Shown here piece after piece: positions 39,901-48,982 of a stretch of DNA of 64,000 bases (position 1 is its first letter; each line of letters starts with the position of its first letter). The notes beneath the pieces were generated by a model. It was not told the origin of the DNA, searched no databases, and saw only the letters and a program-made list of their open reading frames with translations. The position numbers and the translations under genes are program-made. This DNA comes from Vreelandella populi (GTDB lineage: Bacteria > Pseudomonadota > Gammaproteobacteria > Pseudomonadales > Halomonadaceae): NCBI RefSeq assembly GCF_003989825.1, contig NZ_RZHE01000007.1:124001-188000 (forward strand). The letters run 5' to 3'.

Positions 39901-39926
39901 CATTACGGAGAACATTAAATGTCTGA
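36909..39926 (+). CDS. Tape measure protein
   Basis: 1005 residues. Tape-measure domain around 70-260 (GLRGQEAESVFNALSRAFAL, LGELRGDQLNTVIMNGGRLT), long Ala/Gln/Arg coiled coils at about 330-480, a hydrophobic region near 485-510 (ASALALIGGPLGAAVIAGGA), more coils and a Gly/Ala-rich C-terminal part. Length sets the tail length. It is separated from its chaperone genes by the 9-kb cargo island. Confidence 0.93.
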   Translation: MTYQISSRLELIIDSRTGEKNLRNLESGLDSVERKGDMTAAAMRRLNGVVGLLAGAFSVRQVANYADGWSDLNARVNNVTKDLSLTDNVMRGISETARRTYSSLEQTAETFLRNSTVLTELGYSLERQIQLSDALNNSMVISGLRGQEAESVFNALSRAFALGELRGDQLNTVIMNGGRLTEALAAAFGSTTLELQKLSKDGLLTTGNVVEGLIGQLETLEDEADGMDAVISEGFSQIGNAAQEMVGRVDQAVGASLFIAEGLVSISDAMRESIEPLINNLDFVRDAAMGVAAVYGGRLVSALAAGTAAQISSFNATRAHTAALAENQAMEAGRIVTIARRQAAESTASANQARIAAQRASVERQEAAQDVARLQRWQTQLSAERALEVQRMQAQISQTGRLRSQARLAELRTAEIATTNQLTASTARLAEAEIAEASSKRISTAATIEKTRADATATTAMGTYTASATAATRANGLLAASGRLAASALALIGGPLGAAVIAGGALFYFREELGLIPKPVQSATDRIDDMTSALDANSEAALKNAKAMLEAERQFQQFRQATIAMDVTRQRQIVADEQRQWDAVGGQQAFGMGQRSEAQQALHDLQVELMNTRNAIDAAGGSVTEIDEKLAQLEKTTRETVTPTTVLTEETEKLTKAQRDAQREAEQFANSLQALTDRLYPVEAAQRSYAEEQALLTRAWNEGTITADRYTEAMQRLERAQLSTQTASTVYNQGFGAEIGARGGVGSPTDPLASIGSQDQDYWGKWLQSAETALTDFDQLAANTAENFQRGFGNAFESMVFDSENTSDALRGMAEGIARSTVNALGQMAGQWLAYQAVQLAVGKTAQIGAATALTANAQAGVFQAGINAFSSTAAIPIVGPAMAPAAMAAAIGATQPLATAVSSAALAGMAHDGIGSIPREGTWLLDKGERVLSNPQADRLDAYLNRQERGGNKTTNSYQIHVDARGANNPAETRRQARLGAEEAIRQTQRDFERNGPLRRTLNV

Positions 39927-40500
39927 ATGGCCTAACGAGGTGATACCCAACTCGATGAGCTGGAATATCGTCTCCAATAACTTCGCGTTCACATCGCCTT
40001 TCAACAATTCGCAGCAGGTCGTAGGTCACCCAGGCGGGTATTGGGAATGTAGCATTGATCTACCCCTGCTTGACCAGCAGCAAGCGCGGCTTATGTCGTC
40101 GTTCATCCACTCACTACACGGCATGATGGGCACGTTCCGGCTCTATCCGTGGAATCGGCGCCCGGGGCCTGCGGCGGGAAATGGAGTGGTCGACCTAGGC
40201 GGCCAAGCGGGTGGCCAGCTGGTAACGCGCGGCTGGAATGCTGGCACTACAGTATTGCGCCGCGGTGACTACATCACTGTGAGCGACCAGCTCTTAGAGG
40301 TGTTGCAAGACGTAGTTAGTAACGATCAAGGCCGTGCAACCATTCTTGTCGCCCCTTGGCTGCGCGTACCTCCTGCTAATGGCGCTGCCGTCAATTACCG
40401 CAACCCTTATGCCGTCATGCGATTAACCGAGGACGGCGCAAATACGGATTACCAGGGCATCATTGCTAGCGCATCACTGTCATGCCGGGAGGCTTTCTGA
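39919..40500 (+). CDS. Distal tail protein
   Basis: 193 residues, beta-rich (GGYWECSIDLPLLDQQQARL, MMGTFRLYPWNRR). Overlaps the tape measure by 8 bases and precedes the hub genes; fits gpM/Dit-like minor tail proteins. Specific family not certain. Confidence 0.72.
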   Translation: MSEWPNEVIPNSMSWNIVSNNFAFTSPFNNSQQVVGHPGGYWECSIDLPLLDQQQARLMSSFIHSLHGMMGTFRLYPWNRRPGPAAGNGVVDLGGQAGGQLVTRGWNAGTTVLRRGDYITVSDQLLEVLQDVVSNDQGRATILVAPWLRVPPANGAAVNYRNPYAVMRLTEDGANTDYQGIIASASLSCREAF

Positions 40501-41096
40501 TGATTACCTTCCCCTTCTCCGATTCCGTCATTGATCTAATGTCGCGCCCAACGGTGCGCATGACCTATGCCGCTGAGCTGGACTTTAAAGATGGCATGGC
40601 TCGGTTCCACACTGGCACCGGGCCGCTAGTGATCGACGGGCACACCTACGAAGGCGTGGGCATCCTGGGCGATATAGAAAGCGTGGCAGAGCAGCTTAAT
40701 AGCTCGTCACCTATGTCGGTCATGATGACATTATCAGGCCTGGATACGCAGGTAATGCGCGACACACTGCAGGACCGGTGCCGGGGTCGTCCAGGCCGGT
40801 TAATGCTGGTGGCCTATGACGACAATGGCGACTATGCGGCAGACATTCTTTTCAGCGGCACAATGGATGCGGCGAACATGAGTTACGCAGGCAACCAGGG
40901 CGAGAACGCCGTTAGCGTAGAACTGACTGACAGGATGGTCGACTGGCAGCGCGGCGGCACTGAGCGCTGGACCGATGAGAACCACCGGGCACGCCATGGC
41001 GGCGACCGCTTCTTTGCCATCGTCGCCCAGCTTGCTGAGTGGCCTATCTTCTGGGGCGGCGCCAAAAACGCCCCGCCGTTTAAATTTTCGGATTAA
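40500..41096 (+). CDS. Tail tip/hub protein (DUF2163/gpL-like)
   Basis: 198 residues from the ATG at 40500 (TGATG overlap). Contains LVIDGHTYEGVGILGDIESV, SVMMTLSGLD and a late SVELTDRMVDWQRGGTERWT, features of tail hub proteins that precede the NlpC-type peptidase. No Cys-rich metal cluster as in lambda gpL is obvious. Confidence 0.75.
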   Translation: MITFPFSDSVIDLMSRPTVRMTYAAELDFKDGMARFHTGTGPLVIDGHTYEGVGILGDIESVAEQLNSSSPMSVMMTLSGLDTQVMRDTLQDRCRGRPGRLMLVAYDDNGDYAADILFSGTMDAANMSYAGNQGENAVSVELTDRMVDWQRGGTERWTDENHRARHGGDRFFAIVAQLAEWPIFWGGAKNAPPFKFSD

Positions 41097-41102
41097 TCGA
41101 CT

Positions 41103-41516
41103 ATGCGACACCGCGATTGGACAACACGACTACACCGCGAAATACAGGCCGCCTCTGAGCGGCCTTTTTCATGGGGCGAATTTGACTGCTGCACGTTCGC
41201 CGCGGCGTGCTGCATCGCGATGTGTGACATCGACCCGATTGAGCAATACCGGGGCCGGTACTCAACAGAAACCGGCGCCAAGCGCGTGCTGAAAAATACA
41301 CACGGCAGCCTTGAGGCGTTATGGGATGCGTACTTTGAGCGCGTGCCGGTCGCAATGCGTCAGCGCGGCGACGTGGTGTTGTTTGATAGCGAGCATGGCC
41401 GCTGCATAGGCGTTGTGTGGGCAGGCGCCGTATGGGCGGCAACAGAGAGCGGCGTGCACCGAGTGACGGCTGAGCCTTCTATTTGCTGGAGAGTTGATAA
41501 TGTCCAAGGCGATTAA
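41103..41516 (+). CDS. Tail peptidase, NlpC/DUF6950-like
   Basis: 137 residues. FSWGEFDCCTFAAACC gives the putative catalytic Cys at the start of a helix, and RGDVVLFDSEHGRCIGVVW resembles the region with the catalytic His in NlpC/P60 folds. Comparable to lambda gpK. Probably helps DNA pass the cell wall. Confidence 0.78.
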   Translation: MRHRDWTTRLHREIQAASERPFSWGEFDCCTFAAACCIAMCDIDPIEQYRGRYSTETGAKRVLKNTHGSLEALWDAYFERVPVAMRQRGDVVLFDSEHGRCIGVVWAGAVWAATESGVHRVTAEPSICWRVDNVQGD

Positions 41517-44500
41517 ATCCGTCACAAAAGCGGTTACCGGCGTATTTGATGCCGTCTTGAAACCCGTACAGAAAGTCATAGGCAAACTTTTCGGCGTGCC
41601 GGACGTACCGAATTACAGCTCTGGCAATTCTGCTACTGAGCTAAAGCAGATCGTCAAAAGCTCGAAAGAGCCGGCGCGCTATGTATTCGGCCATATCGGC
41701 GTAGGTGGCCTCCAGTCGTGGGCCCAGGAGCAGGACGGCGACCAGACCGAAGGTGAAGAGCTTTATCAGGTTTTCGCGCTCACAGAAGGCTCCATTGAGC
41801 GCATTGATAATGTCTTTCTGGACCAAAACCCTATAGCTGACGCGGGCGACCGAGCTAGCTATGCCCTGCTCAAGAATATGAGCCAGGCCGATCCGTACTT
41901 GCTTGCACGCTCGCCCGGCTGGCGTGACACCATGATTGGCCGTGGCCTGTCCGCTGTCCGCCTCACGCTCAGATATGACCCGGAGTATTTCGAAACCGGC
42001 CTGCCGACGCCACTTGTTGAGCTGCACGGCCGCAATGATATATACGACCCACGCACCGGTGGCTACGGTTACAGCGATAACGTCGCGTTAGTCATCCTAT
42101 GGTACGTGCGCAACCGCCTAGGCGTGCCCGATGATGAGATCCTATGGGATTCATTCCGCGAAGCGGCAAACATCTGCGATGAATGGATTATTAACCCTGA
42201 CGGCAGCGGAGAGCGCCGCTATACCATGGCTGGCGGCTTTAAGGCAGATGAGCGTAAAGACCGCGTGTTAGCAGACCTTGAAGCGGCATGTGCAGGCACC
42301 CTGCTCCGCATCGGCGGCAAGTTTGGCCTACTTGTCGGCGCCTATTACGGTCCCTATGACTTCACTATTGATGAAAGCATGGTTATTGGCCCGGTATCTG
42401 GACAGACCGAGGTATCACGCGCTGATGCAGTGAATACCATGCGCGGCAAATTCGTTGATCCATCGCAGCGCTGGGCGGAAACCGACTACCCGCCTGTGGT
42501 GGTTGATGAATGGGTAGCGGAAGACGGTGGCCCGATTGAAGACAGTCTTGATCTGCGTTTCGTCACGTCTGCCTATCAAGCACAGCGCCTGGCTAACATT
42601 GCACTACGCCGCAAGCGTGCTGGTGGCACTCTACGCATCCCTCTGAACTTCCGAGGCTATGCCTGCCGTCCAGGGCGCGTTATTCGCGTCAACCTGCCAA
42701 CTATTAACGTTGATGGCGAATTCCGTGTCGTTAACTGGGAGTTTTCCGGTACTGAGGGTTGCGTTGTAACGCTGCAGCAAGAGCAAGCGGAGATTTACGA
42801 CGATGCCGTAGGTCAGCCGTTCGACCCGTTCGGCTTTATCAGCCTGCCTGCCGGTGGCATCGGCTCGCCTACTGGCCTGCGTTACGTACTAGAAAGCGTG
42901 GGTGAGGTCATCCAAGGGCGCCTTTACTGGAACCCAGTTGACGCTGCACTGCACTACAACGTTGTCATCAAGCACGATGGCTTAGCTGTGCAGAGTGCGC
43001 AAGTGCCCGCAGGCGTAGAGCGGTGCGATATTGGAGGGCTTGAAGCTGGGCAATATACGGCGGAAGTGCGGGCGCGTGGGCGCTTAGGGCTATCCGGCCC
43101 GAGCGGGATCAACTTCACGATCAACGTGCCGGCTACGCCCGAGCGAGTGATCTTCACCCGCGGCAACCGTGAAGTGACGTTGATCCCTCAGCTGCCACCC
43201 GGAGCTTCATTGGGCGGCGGCTACTACCGCTTTTACTGGACTCCCAGCGAGGGCGCGACACAGCCACAGTCTCAATACCTGGGCGACGGTCTGACGTTTG
43301 CCCATACCGGTTTAGCCCCTGCTACGCGCTACTACTATTACGTGCAGTCGGTTAACGCCTATGGTGCTTCGCCGTTCCTGCGTGTGGACGTGGAGACCAC
43401 CAATAATTTCCAAGAGGAATTCGAGCTAATCGAGGCCGATCTACGCAAGCCCGGCGGCATCATTTATCAGATTGAGGAGGGTCTTGATGGTCTTATAGAG
43501 ACAGTCGATGGATATTCTGAATCAATCGAGAAGGCCGAAAAGGAAGCAGGAGACGCCCTGAAAGCTGCATTAGATGCAGTTAAAAGCGGTGAGTTAAACA
43601 GCTTGGAGCAGGAAGTTAGGCTTTCTACCATCCAGGCGCAGATTGCACTCGCCAATGCCGTAATGGACGTTGAGCACAGCGTAAGGGTTGCTGAGGAGTT
43701 TGCGTTAGCTCAACGCATCACGACAATGGGTGTGACCTTCAATGGGCGTGTAGCCTCGATAGAAGAAGAGTTGACCGTATTTGCGAACGAGCAGCTAGCC
43801 CTATCGCAGTCCATTACAAAGCTGACTTCCACAGTCGGTGAAAACACAGCGAGTATTGAGGACACACGCAAAACTATAACCCTAAACGAGTTAGCCCAAG
43901 CTCTTGAAAACTCCGTTATACAAGCCAAAAACACCCTTGGCAGTGCTGTTGTTGACGTAGAGCACGTCGTACGCGTTGATGAAGAAAGAGCGTTAGCGCA
44001 GCAAATAACTGATGTCGGAATTGAATTTGAAGGCGAAACGGCTAGCGTGCGTCAGGAACTCGCCGCCGTTTACGACCCCGTTACAGGAGCTGTGGCTCAA
44101 GCCGTTACTACTGTAAATGTGAACGGTGTTTTGGGTGTACTGGGTATTCAGGTTGCTGGTGGCGAAGCCCAGATCATTGGTGTGGCCGATAAGTTCGCCA
44201 TATTTAACCCAATCAACGGTCAACTTGTGACAGCGTTTGTCGTGACCGATGGTCGCGTGATCATGCCCGAAGCCTTTATCGATGCCTTGACCATTACGAA
44301 GTTGCGCAGTAGTACCGGCAGCCTAGTGTTTCAGGATGATCGGCTGCAAGCGGCATATATTGCGGTCGATCAACTACGTGTGAAGTGGGCTCAGATAGAG
44401 GATGTGTGGGTAACTAACGCCCAGATCGCTAATTTAGCCGTTGATAACGCAAAACTTGCTAACGCCTCCATAGATACCCTCAAAATTCGGGGTGAAGCGG

Positions 44501-44886
44501 TCACAATTGGTGTTAGTAGCCACGCGGACGCATGGGTAACCGTGCCGTTCCAGGCGGACATTGAGTTGGCACGGGTGACATTCAATCCAGAAGGTGGGCG
44601 CATAAAATTAACCTTTGGTTTTATTTATAGACCACCTTGGGCACCCAACGCGGGTTTCGGGTCAGTCTCGGTGAGCATCCGACGCGACGGAACGCAGGTG
44701 CGAGATTTCAACTTCGGTTATAACGGCGGGCAGCACGAGGCGGCGTTCCCGTCCACAGTGATTTTTACAGATTGGCAAAGCAGTAATCAGCCCGTTACAT
44801 ACACAATCATCGCTCGGGGGTTTAACGTCAACCATCAGCTGACTATACGTAATCGTACATTGATTGCTGAGTCACTAAGGAGGTAA
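41500..44886 (+). CDS. Central tail tip attachment protein (J-like)
   Basis: 1128 residues from the ATG at 41500 (GGAGAG upstream). N-terminal hub region, TipJ-type domain at about 90-430 (DERKDRVLADLEAACAGTLL), fibronectin type III-like repeats around 460-640, helical coiled region 650-860 with repeated VVDVEH/VMDVEH segments and a beta-rich C-terminal end. Position and size match lambda gpJ, which contacts the receptor. Confidence 0.92.
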   Translation: MSKAIKSVTKAVTGVFDAVLKPVQKVIGKLFGVPDVPNYSSGNSATELKQIVKSSKEPARYVFGHIGVGGLQSWAQEQDGDQTEGEELYQVFALTEGSIERIDNVFLDQNPIADAGDRASYALLKNMSQADPYLLARSPGWRDTMIGRGLSAVRLTLRYDPEYFETGLPTPLVELHGRNDIYDPRTGGYGYSDNVALVILWYVRNRLGVPDDEILWDSFREAANICDEWIINPDGSGERRYTMAGGFKADERKDRVLADLEAACAGTLLRIGGKFGLLVGAYYGPYDFTIDESMVIGPVSGQTEVSRADAVNTMRGKFVDPSQRWAETDYPPVVVDEWVAEDGGPIEDSLDLRFVTSAYQAQRLANIALRRKRAGGTLRIPLNFRGYACRPGRVIRVNLPTINVDGEFRVVNWEFSGTEGCVVTLQQEQAEIYDDAVGQPFDPFGFISLPAGGIGSPTGLRYVLESVGEVIQGRLYWNPVDAALHYNVVIKHDGLAVQSAQVPAGVERCDIGGLEAGQYTAEVRARGRLGLSGPSGINFTINVPATPERVIFTRGNREVTLIPQLPPGASLGGGYYRFYWTPSEGATQPQSQYLGDGLTFAHTGLAPATRYYYYVQSVNAYGASPFLRVDVETTNNFQEEFELIEADLRKPGGIIYQIEEGLDGLIETVDGYSESIEKAEKEAGDALKAALDAVKSGELNSLEQEVRLSTIQAQIALANAVMDVEHSVRVAEEFALAQRITTMGVTFNGRVASIEEELTVFANEQLALSQSITKLTSTVGENTASIEDTRKTITLNELAQALENSVIQAKNTLGSAVVDVEHVVRVDEERALAQQITDVGIEFEGETASVRQELAAVYDPVTGAVAQAVTTVNVNGVLGVLGIQVAGGEAQIIGVADKFAIFNPINGQLVTAFVVTDGRVIMPEAFIDALTITKLRSSTGSLVFQDDRLQAAYIAVDQLRVKWAQIEDVWVTNAQIANLAVDNAKLANASIDTLKIRGEAVTIGVSSHADAWVTVPFQADIELARVTFNPEGGRIKLTFGFIYRPPWAPNAGFGSVSVSIRRDGTQVRDFNFGYNGGQHEAAFPSTVIFTDWQSSNQPVTYTIIARGFNVNHQLTIRNRTLIAESLRR

Positions 44887-44892
44887 GGAAGG

Positions 44893-45270
44893 ATGATTTA
44901 CGCTACTTACGACAAAGACCCCGGACCTGTCCTTGCTGTTATTAAATGCAGTAAGGATCAGCTGAAATACCAAGAGGCGAAGTTAATACACTGTGCGCTA
45001 GACGTGAGCGATGAGACTCATTATGTGGAAAGTGGACTACTTGCTAAGAAAGCCCAATACAAAGTAGAGGCCGAAACCAAAGAGTTTGATGTAGTTTTGA
45101 GGGGTGTTCCTGCTGGAACTATTGTCGAAAGCGAGGGGGTTTCAGCAGAAGTCACTGATAATGAAGATGTCACTATTAAATACGATCTCCCCGGAATACA
45201 GCGGGTGTCGTTAAGGGGTAACTACCGGTACGTAGACAAAGATCTGGAGGTGACCGTTGGCGACTCTTGA
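44893..45270 (+). CDS. Tail-region hypothetical protein
   Basis: 125 residues, beta-rich (FDVVLRGVPAGTIVESEGVS, ISLRGNYRYV-like end), with AGGTAAGGA before the start. Likely a tail accessory or fibre-linked protein by position. Confidence 0.6.
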   Translation: MIYATYDKDPGPVLAVIKCSKDQLKYQEAKLIHCALDVSDETHYVESGLLAKKAQYKVEAETKEFDVVLRGVPAGTIVESEGVSAEVTDNEDVTIKYDLPGIQRVSLRGNYRYVDKDLEVTVGDS

Positions 45271-45613
45271 CGCAAGAACTTATAAAAAACGCTCAGACGC
45301 AGAGGCCCATTATTTGGGCCTTTGTGATTCCTGGGCGTCAGAAAAGCGCCGCATCGACCCTGCGCAGGAGGCAATTTATCAGCGCAAGGCGCAGGAGGCG
45401 GCCGCTGGTGGTGGCCCGCTGCTTAATGCAGAAGCAGAAGCGCTGTGTATCGACAAAGCCGCTCTATGCGATCAGGTAAAAGCCGCTGAGGCTGCAACAC
45501 AGCAGGTTTGGCAGGATATTGAAATCAAACGCGTAAAAGCTAAAGCGGATATTCGCAAAGCTACTACAGCCGCGCAGATGCACGCTATCCACAAAATATT
45601 GAGGACAGAATAA
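45257..45613 (+). CDS. Helical tail-region protein, TTG start
   Basis: 118 residues from a TTG at 45257 with a strong GGAGGTGA 4 bases before it; this overlaps the previous gene by 14 bases. Ala/Lys-rich helices (AEAHYLGLCDSWASEKRRID, KAKADIRKATTAAQMHAIHK). Possibly a fibre assembly or tail accessory protein. Confidence 0.62.
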   Translation: MATLDARTYKKRSDAEAHYLGLCDSWASEKRRIDPAQEAIYQRKAQEAAAGGGPLLNAEAEALCIDKAALCDQVKAAEAATQQVWQDIEIKRVKAKADIRKATTAAQMHAIHKILRTE

Positions 45614-46845
45614 TGGCTGCACCAACAAGCTACGCTCAGACGGAAGAGTGGTTAACGGAAATTAACCGCAAAGCCCAAGACATCATTAACGTATTGAAGG
45701 GCGGTATTGACGTGGGCCAAAGCGGCACACTCGGCAACCTCGCGCTTATTAATGCATTATCAGATGCCCCCATCGGAAATCTTGCAACGCTACAGCAACG
45801 CCTGCAGGTTCAAAATGTTGCAGGGCGGGCGACTGTAGGAAGCGGCCCAAGGATTATGATGGAGGGCGCGCATGGTATTGGGGGGTATGCGCTCAGCATA
45901 CAGGATGCGACGGGCGTGAATGACATAGCCACAGGAGTTGTAAGCTTCATACCCAGCTATGCATCGTTCGCAGGGGCGTTTGTAACGGCCAGTTGGGCGA
46001 ATAGCCAGGGCTGGGAAGCGGGAATAGTTACGTCGGGCGGTGGGCGAGCGAGGGGGTCGTGGCGCTTCAGGGATTGGAATGGATCTACAACTGCGTGGCA
46101 ACCGTGGCGTATGTCGTGGGACACAGTTAACACGACTGTGGACTCAAACGGTTTTATTAAATCCGCATCACCGATTTTGCGGCTAAGCAACCATTCAGCC
46201 GATGCAGTTAACGAAGACCTGAACTTTGAAGAGGCAGGCGCGGGTGCGGTAAATGGTGAGGCCCAGGGCGTCACAGCTACGCGCGATGACGTAGGCGTTT
46301 ACACCATTAGCGGGTCGCTTGGCTTTGCTACGAGTGGCTGGACGATTGAAGTCCCGCAGTGCATCAATGGAAATCGGATGGTTTTCGTTGAGACTGAGCA
46401 ATCTGATGATGGCACGATTACAGTGCGGACGTTCAAGCCCGGCACTGACGAGCCGATGGATATACCAGACGGACGTTGGATTGACCTGCGTTTAAGCATG
46501 CCGGAGCCGCCCAGCGACGAATACCCCGAAGATGAGCCCGCGCCCGAGCTAACACCGGAGCAACAAGAGCAGCGGCGCCTGGAGCAGCTAGAACGCTGGC
46601 GTAATAGCGCGACGATAACGCCACGCCAGGCACGTCTGGTGCTGTCGCGCCATGGGCTACTGTCGGGTGTCGCCGCCGCAATTGCAGGCATCGAGGATGA
46701 TCAAGAACGCGAGATTGTCGAAATCGAATGGGAATACGCGAACAGCATTGAGCGATCATCAGAGTGGGTGAATACCCTTTACGCCGCGCTAGGGCTGTCG
46801 CAAGAGGATGTTGATAGCCTGTTTCTAGAAGCTGCACAGATCTAA
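45613..46845 (+). CDS. Tail fibre protein
   Basis: 410 residues, last late gene. N-terminal helices, a Gly-rich central domain (GGYALSIQDATGVNDIATGV), then DDVGVYTISGSLGFATSGWT and EVPQCINGNRMVFVETEQSD, a domain shared by phage side fibres. The C-terminal part is acidic and helical (EDEPAPELTPEQQEQRRLEQ) and may be a chaperone-like or host-interaction extension. Confidence 0.78.
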   Translation: MAAPTSYAQTEEWLTEINRKAQDIINVLKGGIDVGQSGTLGNLALINALSDAPIGNLATLQQRLQVQNVAGRATVGSGPRIMMEGAHGIGGYALSIQDATGVNDIATGVVSFIPSYASFAGAFVTASWANSQGWEAGIVTSGGGRARGSWRFRDWNGSTTAWQPWRMSWDTVNTTVDSNGFIKSASPILRLSNHSADAVNEDLNFEEAGAGAVNGEAQGVTATRDDVGVYTISGSLGFATSGWTIEVPQCINGNRMVFVETEQSDDGTITVRTFKPGTDEPMDIPDGRWIDLRLSMPEPPSDEYPEDEPAPELTPEQQEQRRLEQLERWRNSATITPRQARLVLSRHGLLSGVAAAIAGIEDDQEREIVEIEWEYANSIERSSEWVNTLYAALGLSQEDVDSLFLEAAQI

Positions 46846-46868
46846 GCGCCCACCCAGCACCACCAACT

Positions 46869-46887
46869 CCGCGTAAGCGGTTTTTTT
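46869..46887 (+). terminator. Late operon terminator
   Basis: CCGC/GCGG stem with GTAA loop and seven T. Confidence 0.75.
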
Positions 46888-46889
46888 GT

Positions 46890-47240
46890 GCCTGAATTTC
46901 ACGTGCGTTTAAGCATAGTGCTATATCGAATAGTCGAAATTCGCGTCATTTGCTCATAGCAGTTAAAGTGTGAGTGTCGGTGGCAGGAAAGCTGCTGGAG
47001 AAACGGAAGTCGCGCTCAGGATGAGCGGCACAAACCAAGGAAGGCACAAATATATAAAACGCCCCATAGATGGGGCGTTTTTTTGTTTAAAAAAAGTAAG
47101 CCTGTTTTTTACTCTTTTTTACTAGATGTATTAATTGTTTTTAATTATTAAGCTTTTGGTTATGTAGAAAGATCATTTTATGACTAGGGTACAAGAGCGT
47201 TTACCTCCCCCGTAGGCGCAACCACTCCCTAGAAGTGCTT
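46890..47240. other. Intergenic region, possible small RNA
   Basis: No gene is supported. The part 46920-47085 ends in a strong terminator and contains a CGCTC/GAGCG hairpin near 47010-47025, so a short plus-strand RNA is possible. The rest (47086-47240) is AT-rich with runs of T and shows nothing else. Confidence 0.35.
47056..47085 (+). terminator. Strong bidirectional-type terminator
   Basis: ACGCCCCAT/ATGGGGCGT with seven T on the plus strand and an A/T-rich flank on the other. Confidence 0.85.
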
Positions 47241-47263
47241 GGCCATCTCCGGATGGCCTTTTT
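47241..47263 (+). terminator. Terminator converging on umuC
   Basis: GGCCATC/GATGGCC stem with five T on the plus strand; ends at the umuC stop. Confidence 0.7.
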
Positions 47264-48536
47264 AGCTTAAAGCCACTGGCAGCTCATCCCAGCAGGTAGT
47301 GTACCTCGGGGTGCGGTGCTGGCATCTCAGTTCCCAAGCGTTCTGCTTACGGTGCATTCCCAACCTGACTGTGCCTCTCCCGTGCTCTCTGTTGAGCTTA
47401 TCAAGTGTGGCCATTAGCTTTTCATTGCGCTCGCGCTTCTCATCGCTTAGCGGCTCTCCCAGTAACCCAAGCTGTTCATTATCGTGGTCACATAGATCCA
47501 TCAGCATAACGCCACACTTCTGATACATGATTCCGGTTTTGAATATTTGCTCTAGGCCAGCGGAAGCGGCACGTACTAAGTCGCGGCTGTCACAAGTAGC
47601 ATAGGGCAGAGGGACGACGACGCTTTTGCTATAGCTCGGAAGATCTTGCCTAAACCGGTTTGTACGAACAAACACCATGATGGCCTGAGCAAGCCCCTGC
47701 TGTTTGCGCAGCTTCTCGCCTGCTCGGGCAGCGTGTACGCGTACCGCTTCCTGCAGATCGGTTTTGTTCTGTGTGAGCCGCCCAAATGATCGACTGACCA
47801 TGATCTGCTTCTTGGGCTGAGTCATATCATCAAGTGGGATACAGTCAACGCCGCGCAGCTCGTAAACAATCCGCTCCATGACGACGCTGAAATGCTTGCG
47901 CAAGTGCTTTGGCGATGCCTCACGCAGCTGCCAAGCATTCTCTATGCCGAGTGTGCGTAGCCTCACAGCACTACGCCCAGCTACGCCCCATATCTCGCTG
48001 ACGGGCAGCCGTTCAAGGAAGCGTCGGGTGTCGTCGCTATCTGGATGCATAATAGCGACACCATCAAACTGTGGTTCTTTTTTGGCTCTGTGGTTAGCGA
48101 TCTTGGCGAGTGTTTTGGAAGTGCTAAGGCCAACGCTAACCGGTATTCCCGTATCGCGCTTAACCTGGCGGCGCATTGCCTGGCAGCGATCAGTCAGCGT
48201 TTCAGTCTCGAACCCTTCAAAGCTTAGAAACGATTCGTCGATCGAATATACGTCGACGTGGGGTGTGTGCTGACTGAGCACGTCAGTAACGCGGCGGCTC
48301 ATATCGCCGTAGAGCGCGTAATTGCTCGATAGCAAAATGCACTGGCGGCGAATATGCGGGTCGATCTGATGTGCAGGCATACCCATTGCCACACCTAAGT
48401 CTTTGATCTCCTGGGAACGTGCGACGACACAACCATCATTGTTAGACATTACCCCGACAGGGCGTCCTTCAAGCCGCGGTTGAAAGACGCGTTCGCATGA
48501 GACATAAAAATTATTGCAGTCGACCAGAGCAATCAT
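47262..48536 (-). CDS. umuC: Y-family DNA polymerase V catalytic subunit
   Basis: 424 residues from the ATG at 48536, which overlaps the umuD stop. Palm motifs MIALVDCNNFYVSCE and DVYSIDESFLSF carry the metal-binding acids; the little finger and the UmuC-type C-terminal DUF4113-like end (KCGVMLMDLCDHDNEQLGLL, WELRCQHRTPRYTT) are present. With UmuD' it performs error-prone translesion synthesis. Part of a LexA-controlled operon. Confidence 0.95.
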   Translation of the reverse strand: MIALVDCNNFYVSCERVFQPRLEGRPVGVMSNNDGCVVARSQEIKDLGVAMGMPAHQIDPHIRRQCILLSSNYALYGDMSRRVTDVLSQHTPHVDVYSIDESFLSFEGFETETLTDRCQAMRRQVKRDTGIPVSVGLSTSKTLAKIANHRAKKEPQFDGVAIMHPDSDDTRRFLERLPVSEIWGVAGRSAVRLRTLGIENAWQLREASPKHLRKHFSVVMERIVYELRGVDCIPLDDMTQPKKQIMVSRSFGRLTQNKTDLQEAVRVHAARAGEKLRKQQGLAQAIMVFVRTNRFRQDLPSYSKSVVVPLPYATCDSRDLVRAASAGLEQIFKTGIMYQKCGVMLMDLCDHDNEQLGLLGEPLSDEKRERNEKLMATLDKLNREHGRGTVRLGMHRKQNAWELRCQHRTPRYTTCWDELPVALS

Positions 48537-48982
48537 ACGGCGAACCCAGGCGCCAATGAGTGAATGTTGTGGGTAACGACGCCCCATACCTCACAGTCAC
48601 GTCCAGTGAGCGGGATGGGCTTAAAATTGGGGTTAGAAGCGAATAGGTAAGGCCGGTTACCCATTTTACCGTATTTCTTGCAGGTCAGTTCGCCGTCGAC
48701 GCTCATGATTACGATGTGCCCAGGCTTCGGCTCCACGGAGCGATTGACGATCAGAAGGTCGCCGTCATAGATACCTACACCTTCCATAGATGTGCCTTTA
48801 GCCCGTAAAAAATAGGTGGCACTCGGCTGCTGAATGAGATGGCTGACTAAATCCAGCTCTCCTTCCAGATAATCGTCAGCCGGAGAAGGGAACCCCGTGC
48901 GCACAAAGCCACCTACGAGCGGGATACGAAGTGCTGGCGCTGTCGTATCAACACGGCCTAACAAAGTGAGGTGCATGCTCAT
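48533..48982 (-). CDS. umuD: DNA polymerase V accessory protein UmuD
   Basis: 149 residues from the ATGA at 48982. Cleavage region VRTGFPSPADDYLE (predicted cut at T29-G30), catalytic Ser65 in KGTSMEG and Lys102 in LTCKKYG, all as in UmuD. RecA filaments would trigger cleavage to the active UmuD'. Unlike the phage repressor at 35788, the catalytic pair is complete here. Confidence 0.95.
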   Translation of the reverse strand: MSMHLTLLGRVDTTAPALRIPLVGGFVRTGFPSPADDYLEGELDLVSHLIQQPSATYFLRAKGTSMEGVGIYDGDLLIVNRSVEPKPGHIVIMSVDGELTCKKYGKMGNRPYLFASNPNFKPIPLTGRDCEVWGVVTHNIHSLAPGFAV

